64,000 bases of DNA from Verticillium longisporum (lineage: Eukaryota > Ascomycota > Sordariomycetes > Glomerellales > Plectosphaerellaceae), in assembly GCA_019188255.1 (NCBI GenBank), contig JAETXT010000007.1, positions 2,542,001 through 2,606,000 of the forward strand, written 5' to 3'. Shown one piece after another: positions 57,318 to 64,000 of this stretch. The notes under the pieces were generated by a model. The model was not told the origin of the DNA and did no database searches. It saw nothing but the letters and a program-made list of their open reading frames with translations. Position 1 is the first letter of the stretch. Each line of letters opens with the position of its first letter. The position numbers and the translations under genes were made by a program.

Positions 57318-60300
57318 TTACTGGTTGGCGCCGACGCCACCACCGAAGAAAAAGTCAAACTCGTTCCCAGGACCTCTTGCGAACTGTTGCTCGTTCTCCG
57401 CAAGCTGCTCCAGAAGACTCAGGAACGGGTCCTTCTCCTCGCCAGGCCCGGTGCCTGTGCTGCCGTTGGTGCTCTTGGCCCCTGGGCTGGGGGCCGCTGC
57501 GTGGCCTGCCGATGTCGGCCCTTGCGGAGGCGCGACGGGAAGCTTGTTGCCGCTTCCATCGTCGGCGCCCTGCCAAGCGGCAGGACTGCTGAACGCATTG
57601 GTCGGCAGACCTCCGAACATTGGGTCATAAGAACCAGGCCCATCACCACCCGCAGTCGCTCCTGGAGTGTTGAAGCTAAACTGCGGGGAGAAGGGCGCTC
57701 CTGTTAGAGATGGAATGCCCTGTTGCTGTTGGTGGTGGTGGTGTGCCTGTAAAGCGAAGCCTGCCGCCGCAGCCGCAGCTGCAGCAGACTCGTCATACTG
57801 GCCGTTCATGTTGGCCATCTGTTGATGGTGCTCTGCCATCTCGTGATGAGCATGGAGACCGTTGCTGGCCGAGAATGGGCCAGGTGAAGGCTGAGGTGGC
57901 GGCATTCCGGAGCTCTGGTGTGAGAAAGAATGCCGAGGTCGGGATCCGTTCTGCAGGCCAGGTGTGGGAGGTGCTGGCATACTTGTGCTGAGAGATGCCA
58001 CAGCAGCCATGTCTGGGCGTTTGCGGCTAGAAGATGACGTGCTTTTGCGCTTTAGGTTTGGTCGCTCGCCGTCGTTGCTGCTGGCAGTGCGTGGCGCATA
58101 CAGGTCGTGCCCTACGTAAGAGTCTGCCGTGAAGTCGACAACAGCGTCTGCCAGACTCAGATTGGCGGCATCAAAGTTAAATGACTGGCCTCCCGGCCCG
58201 CCAATATTGGCGTACCGATCGAAAAAGTCCTCTAGATGGAATGCGGGCGAGTACCTCATAGGGTTGTTGGCCAAGCTTTTGATGAGCTCAGAATGGGCAT
58301 TATAGATGCCATGCAGCGTTTCGCGTTGATGCTGCACGCTCACCCAAACATATCTGAGTTCGCTGAGTTGCTGCATTTCGCGTGACAAAAACTCCGAGGA
58401 CGAGCTGAAAACGTTCATTTCGCCACTTCCAACCTTGTTGTAGTGTGCACCGTGGATGTGCACGGTACCGGCAGTGCAGATGCAATAGCCGACGAAGGCT
58501 GGCCATTCGATGCTACCCGTCTGCTTGCCAAGCTCTACGAGTTCCGAGATGGCGTTAGCATGCAGGAAGCACATGTTGGTGGCCTCGATTTGCCATGACT
58601 GATGTTGACCAGTCCCTGAAAGCTCAGAAAGATCGATCGGAAGGAACGGCCTGTATATCAGACAGTGGATGAGATGGTAGATTAATTTGCTCAACACCAG
58701 AATCGTCGAGTCCAGTTGACCGAACAAGGTGTCCAGGCTGGAGAATACGTCCTCGGTGCCGGAGGCCCAGATGTCGAGGTCTTGTCGAATTTTGGAAAGG
58801 TTGGAAAGTGAATGCCATGGGAAGTGCGAATCACCTTTAACACCACCAGCAGCGAGGTACCTGTTGGTGATGCCCAGGATACGGCTGATATCGATCAGCA
58901 TGCCAGTGCTTCCTTGCGTCTTCTTCCCGCTGCCTTGGAGGTATTGGAGGTTGGACGCGGCTTGGAAGAACTCGCCGTCGATGGGGAGTGCCGATGGGTT
59001 TGGCGACCAACAAGGGAGGCGTAGAATGATGGTCTTGTCTCCAATCAGTGACGGTCGCTTCGCACCTCAGGCTAGAACCTTGTCGAGGAGGTAGCATGTC
59101 CAAAACAGCCTTCGTCGCATCTCTCTCTCCACTGGCGTAACTCTTGCGTGAGAGTCCATTTCTCGGTGCATCTCCAGTGCCGTTGCCATACCAACTGCAT
59201 TGGCTGCTTCATGTCAGAAACTGGGTGGATAGCAGAAAGCATGTGGGGTGTCACTCACTCATCAACATGTATGCCTTTTTTCCCTTGCCTGCCGCAGTGA
59301 ACGCAATGACCAACAGCAGCAGCGCTTGCAGTGCGTCGACGGATGGCTCATCAGTGTCCAGTTCTATCCTCGAGCGTGCCGCATAATCTTCGCTCAACTT
59401 GACAGCTGCTTGGTAGCCGCCTGGATGAGGCGTGTATCTAGAGGATGTGTCAAAACTGGAGATCCTGCGGCATCGCTTTCTGGTGCGTACCTTGCTGCGA
59501 CGGCACATATTCCTTGTACCAAATAGCCTGGCAACTGGCTCAATTGCAGGCGTTGCCGCACTGAAGATTCGTCAAGTATGTGGAACGGCTTGGCGTGGAA
59601 ACGGGCAAAGTAGGTATCCAGTAGAGTATCAGGCTGGACGGTTGGAGGAGAAGGTTCACTGGACAGGTTAGCTTCTTTGCGCATCATACGGCAACAGGGG
59701 AGCGCTACCCTGCGGGAGCCGGCGAATACACGGCGGACTCATCCGCGTCGTTCTGCCTCATTGTGTCAATGGCGAGTCGTTTCGGCTTAGGTTCCACCTC
59801 GTCAGAAACCTCAGCTGCCGATGACGAGGAGGCCTCCTCGTCCAGAGGTCCAGGGGCTGTTGGTTCTGTGGGCGTCTTCTCTCCTGCATTTTTCTCCTTT
59901 AACTTTGCCTCGAGTCCGTCAACCCTCTTCAACAATGCCTCAAGAACATCCGTCTTGGGGCCTCGTTTTTTTGGCACCGCGTCTACCCGGCAATATATCA
60001 GCACACATAACCACAGCGCACGCAATTACCTCCCCCCGCAAAGGAAAACCAAAGAAAAAACGCACCGTAAATGCATGGGCATTGAAAAACTTGGCAAGCT
60101 TCACAGGCCGGTCGAAGACGATTGCACTTGATCTGTAGGGCCAAATGTCAGACTACGGTCGTGTCACACAACGGCAGACGACCTGATTGGCGTCATGTGT
60201 GCGCTCACCTTGCGCTTGCGACAAGACTTGCAGTTCATGGACTCTCTGGGCTCGTTGCTCATGCGTCTCGTCGGCAGCCGCTCAATGCCGACCTGGGGAC

Positions 60301-60343
60301 GGGTCATGGCGGCGGCTTGGGGGATGGCCTGCAGTCCGTTCAT
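57318..60343 (-). CDS. Zn2Cys6 transcription factor with an in-frame stop
   Basis: Six exons on the minus strand: 60209-60343, 60066-60132, 59709-59982, 59491-59658, 59259-59437 and 57318-59203; total 903 codons with the stop. Introns are 50-83 nt and GT-AG. The Zn2Cys6 cluster is split by intron 1: NCKSCRKRK, then [18 protein letters not shown]. The block [19 protein letters not shown] follows it directly and is typical of a well-conserved fungal regulator family. The fungal middle homology region includes [33 protein letters not shown] and [20 protein letters not shown]. The C-terminal 250 residues are rich in His, Gln, Ala, Pro and Ser. TGA at 59067-59069 interrupts the frame between CYLLDKVLA and [11 protein letters not shown], both conserved, so either this allele is nonsense-mutated or one base is wrong. 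Start at 60343 is the first in-frame ATG. Confidence 0.85.
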
Positions 60344-63300
60344 TTGAGGCGGAAATCGATTGGATCAGGCGAGCAATGCCGGAACGCCCAGCAGAGGTGT
60401 CAAAGGGGCTGGTCCCGGGTGGTGATGGATTGCGCAAAGCACGAAGGGCTAGGCGGCGATCGACCCGGACACGACAGGTTTGGGTCTCGACAAGTCGTTT
60501 ACGTTGCTATGTGGAACATGGTCGTCGAAGGTGGAGGTTCAGAATCTCTCTCGCGGTCTCAGGTTCGCGTGGCGTGGTGTGGCGTGGCGCGTGAGGCGGC
60601 CCGAGATGTCGGGTGAGGAGTTGTGGTGCTGCGATGATACGACTGCTCGTGATGAGTTGTGGCGTGGGCGATGTGTACAACAGCACTGAGACGTTGCTAG
60701 GCCGCGAGGACGACAATGTTGGTGAGTCTTCCAGATGTGTGAGGGAGGTGAAGAGCCCGACGAGATCGAATCGAGGGTGACGAGGCGAGGAGTAACTGAA
60801 AGAGGTGTTGCCCTAAGGTAAGGCAGGCAAGAAGAGGAAAGGAATGGGCAGGGGGCTAGTCCCACTCGAGGATGGTAAAATGAAGGCTGTTTTGACTGTC
60901 CGCAAGCCGGTCTCAGTGGTCTCTTGATGCGTGGTACGTGGTGCGGAGGCGGGCTGGGGAGACAAGCGGGGCGGATTGGAGTGATGAGCCCTGCGAGTCG
61001 TGCAATTCCGGGGTCCTTGAGGAGCGGCGATCCAGGTCCAGGTCAGCCAACACTCGAGCGGCACAACAGAGACAGCAGCGTGGCAAAGAAGGGAGGAAAG
61101 GGGAGAGGCTCAACTCGGCTCTTCAGCGGAGGAGATGGAGATCGTGGCATGAAAAGAAAAAGAGGAGACCAGGGCGCCTGCACCGAGACCGAGACTAGGT
61201 AAACAGGCCAAACAAAAAACGGGGGGCCACGACGAGAGGACGGCCACAGGCCCCCGGGGCCAGGAGGACGGGGGGGGGGGGGGGGGGGAGGACAGGGGAC
61301 CAGGGTGGTGAGAGGAGAAGATGATTAGCGGGGTCGCCAGGGGGAGGGCCTCCTCTCCCCTTGTGGTGAGGTGTGCTGCACGGGCGCCGATGTGGGAGAG
61401 TGGAGGAGGAGAAGAGGGGGAGGGGTTTTCGAGGGGGTGGAGGAAGGAAGTTGGGGAACATGGGGCAAAAGATGGGGCAGCGAGCGGGAGAGCAGCTCAG
61501 GCGCCTCTTCTGTGTCTCGCGGACGCTGCGCTTTCCCCAGGTTGGCATGTCTCTCGATCCTCCATCGTTGCTGTTCATGCCGAGTCACCGTTGTGTGCCA
61601 CGCGATGCCTTAGCTGATTCACAGAGTTTGGCCTTGCTGGAAAGGGGAAGCATGGTCGACATGCGAGACACAAAAGGCTGTGTAACGATGGAGAAGGCCA
61701 CCAGGCCGACTCTGCACATGGCATGGCATGGCACAGCATGGACACGATGGAGAGGACTTTTCCAAGGGGTTTCCAAGGCTGAGGTCGGCTGGGCGGAAAG
61801 CTTCCATATCGAGACTACCCGGCCCCGTGTCCGGGGTGTGGGCGTGCTTAGGCAGAGCGCTTCCCTGATCGGCCAAGGCAACATGGCGATAGGTCCAAGG
61901 TGAGAAGGAACCTTGAACGGGCGGCACAGCGAGGAGGGGGGGAGGGAAGCGACCACATGCTGCAGGGCAGGCTGGATGATGACCAGGCCGCTCGGAAAAG
62001 GGTCGATGAACACCGAGGGGGCGCGCAACGAGCGAGAGAAGCTTGCCCAGAAAGGCCCTGTGATCGTCGAAATGGTGTCAGAAGCTGAGGACTCATCGCT
62101 TCGCCGCCGTTCGTTGCCGGAACACTCAGTCGGCTCCTTGGCTGGGAGATGACCAAAGGGGGGTCGTCCAGAGTAAAGTGCCTCATGTGTTGATGCGCGG
62201 TGCCAACGTCGAGGCCAGCCACGGCAGGCTGTCATTTGGGGGGAGACTCAAGTCAGGGCAAGGTAGTCCGAATTTTTTCGTGATGAGATGGGCTCCCCAG
62301 AATTCCATAAGCTGAAGTGCCCTGGCCCCAGTATGCACCGGGAACAGTCCGTCCTTGCCGCGCAGTCAACAACACAAATTGGGCTCTGGCCACCTTGTCG
62401 CCTCGCAACTTCGGCCTCGAGGCAGCCAGGCACCGTGTTATTACCTTGCCTCCCCCCAATTTCTTCGACAGGTCGAGTCGAGTTCCAGCCCTGGTCGAGA
62501 TGGCGGCCAAGGTGGTGTGGAGTCGCCTCTCGCCAGGTGATGAGGTTTGGGTTACATTGACCCGGGATGCTCGAGTGTTCCAGGCCAGCGTGGGCGACAG
62601 GCAGGGGTGCAGGTGAGAGAGTATGTGTTCGCTTTCTCTAGGTACCTAGTCTCCCTTCTCCTTGACGCATCGAGACTCATGGAAGCTTTGTTCGTTCTTC
62701 CCTCCAAGACAATCTACTCCCGGGGTCTCCCTCTTGTCTGCGCTGGCCATCGAGGTTCGAGCTTTCCCGGCAGGCGCACACGAGGCGCAGAACTCACACC
62801 AGTCGCGATTGCCTGCCTCGACTACCTTACCATTACAGGCACTGCACCTCACTGCACTGCGCGGCGGGGCCATGTCCACCATCGCGCAACCGCTCCACTG
62901 CCGCAGGCAGTCAGGTGCACTGGACGCGCGAACAAGTTACCTCGGGTCGTCCCTGCCCTGTGCCTGAAGGCCGGAGCCGGAGCCATTTGTCCAGCACCGC
63001 ACCCCAGCCATTTCGTCCGTCTTTCTCTCACACAGCTCACAACGCCAATTGTTTGACAGATGCACTTCACAGCCTGGCGGCACTCAACCGGGAGAGACCA
63101 CCAGCCATCAGCCGTAAGAAGACGCCACGGAGATTGGTCCGGCTGCACAATGCTTTGCCTTCGATAATGGCTATCGCATATATCTGCCCACGATTCGACA
63201 ATTCGTCAGGCAGGAACAAAAGTCAAGGCCACGAGGACGACCCTGACGATCCCGCCCAGCGCTAGTTGTCACCCATATTAACTGGTTTTCTTCTGTGTGT

Positions 63301-64000
63301 GTGCACGTAGTAGCATTTGCCCACCCACTACAGTCAGGCCCTGGGCTGTATGTCTGTCAGTCGTGAGGCCTTCGACGCGCCCTGGGACGAGATTCCATTG
63401 CTACCTTATCCCCGAGCCGCTTTTTCCGTCTTGGTTTTCCGACAGCCGACCCCCTCTCCGTCAGCGATGCAGGATCACCAGGATCAATCAGATTTCGGGC
63501 ATTGGCACGATGATCCTATGGCTCTCTGCCTGTTAGCAAGGTGAATGTCTTATGGGCTCCCTCAAGGTGACCTTTACCTGACCGTGATCTTGCAGCGTGC
63601 GTCCTGCGGGGTGGCCAGGCTTCTTTCTGGCGCGGGGGCGGACCCCGGGCGATCAGTGTGGAGAAACCGGCTGCCAGCCAGCCAAGACATCCGCCATACC
63701 TGTCTGGGCCTGGGAACTCGTCTCGAGCGAGAACCTGCCCGCGTCTTGTGCTTGCTCGAACATGGCACGCTGGCAACGGCTGTGTCGCCCATCTCTACGG
63801 GGCAAGTCTGATGGTCCGCCCAAGTCCTTCGGCAATGTTCTAATGGACCTACCAGAGCAAAGGATGCAATGCCACCTTGAAGAGCTCTGACCATATTGTG
63901 TGTTTCGCCTTTCTCAGCCCCCAGCAAGTCAGAACAACATAGAAAAAGGCTGGCACGCCACCCGTTAGTCTTTGCCGATACCTGGCGACCCTGCACGGCA
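60344..64000. other. Gene-poor right end
   Basis: No convincing gene in 3.7 kb. The left part should be the promoter of the Zn2Cys6 gene. It contains a 19-base G-run at 61270-61288 and purine-rich DNA to 61470. Frames at 61373-61903 (+), 61585-62235 (-) and 62547-63056 (+) have no family resemblance. Confidence 0.5.
61270..61288. repeat. 19-base G homopolymer
   Basis: Nineteen consecutive G residues. In an assembly where other C/G runs seem shortened, its true length is uncertain. Confidence 0.95.

Overview
The window is nuclear DNA of a filamentous ascomycete (Pezizomycotina, most likely Sordariomycetes; the gene set resembles Hypocreales, but the species is not identified). The evidence is GC-rich coding DNA, short introns of 50-90 nt with GTRNGT donors and CTRAY/YAG ends, fungus-only families (MDM10, DUF3405, Zn2Cys6 and C2H2 regulators with the fungal middle homology region, CBM1-pectate lyase, Git3/cAMP-receptor-like GPCR), and long gene-poor spacers.

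Layout, left to right. 1.6-3.9 kb (+): DUF3405 glycosyltransferase-like membrane protein. 5.1-7.1 kb (-): RING protein of the MAG2/RNF10 type. 8.7-9.8 kb (+): class 1 dihydroorotate dehydrogenase, convergent with a FAD/NAD(P) oxidoreductase at 10.0-11.7 kb (-). 13.6-15.2 kb (+): choline-phosphate cytidylyltransferase. A 4-kb gene-poor stretch follows. 19.3-20.0 kb (+): unknown membrane/coiled-coil protein. 20.4-21.9 kb (+): MDM10. 23.6-24.6 kb (+): ZIP zinc transporter. 25.2-26.1 kb (+): ribosomal protein S19. 26.8-28.2 kb (+): probable deaminase-fold protein. 29.9-31.4 kb (+): GPCR. 34.8-38.2 kb (+): C2H2 transcription factor. 40.0-43.3 kb (+): AMPK-type glycogen-binding (CBM48) protein with very long introns. 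45.4-46.9 kb (+): CBM1-pectate lyase. 47.7-49.6 kb (-): GT90/CAP10 glycosyltransferase. 50.7-53.7 kb (-): rhodopsin-like 7TM domain fused to an FHS-type MFS transporter. 57.3-60.3 kb (-): Zn2Cys6 transcription factor. Nothing convincing lies after 60.3 kb.

Most genes look like independent housekeeping, membrane and regulatory genes; I see no clear biosynthetic cluster. Some fit a loose theme of sensing and using carbon outside the cell (GPCR, receptor-transporter fusion, pectate lyase, glycogen-binding protein), but the sequence does not show that they are co-regulated.

Two cross-cutting observations stand out. First, five conserved genes are broken by eleven frame changes. Every one is restored by one added base, almost always in a C or G run, and the restored totals are exact multiples of three. 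This points to systematic single-base deletions in the assembly rather than decay. Second, the spacers are dotted with CCTAGGTA/GGTACCTA palindromic words, densest at 38.7-39.8 kb. The most unusual protein architecture is the 7TM-MFS fusion; the least-explored gene is the deaminase-like one. No tRNA, rRNA, CRISPR or intact transposon was recognised by eye.
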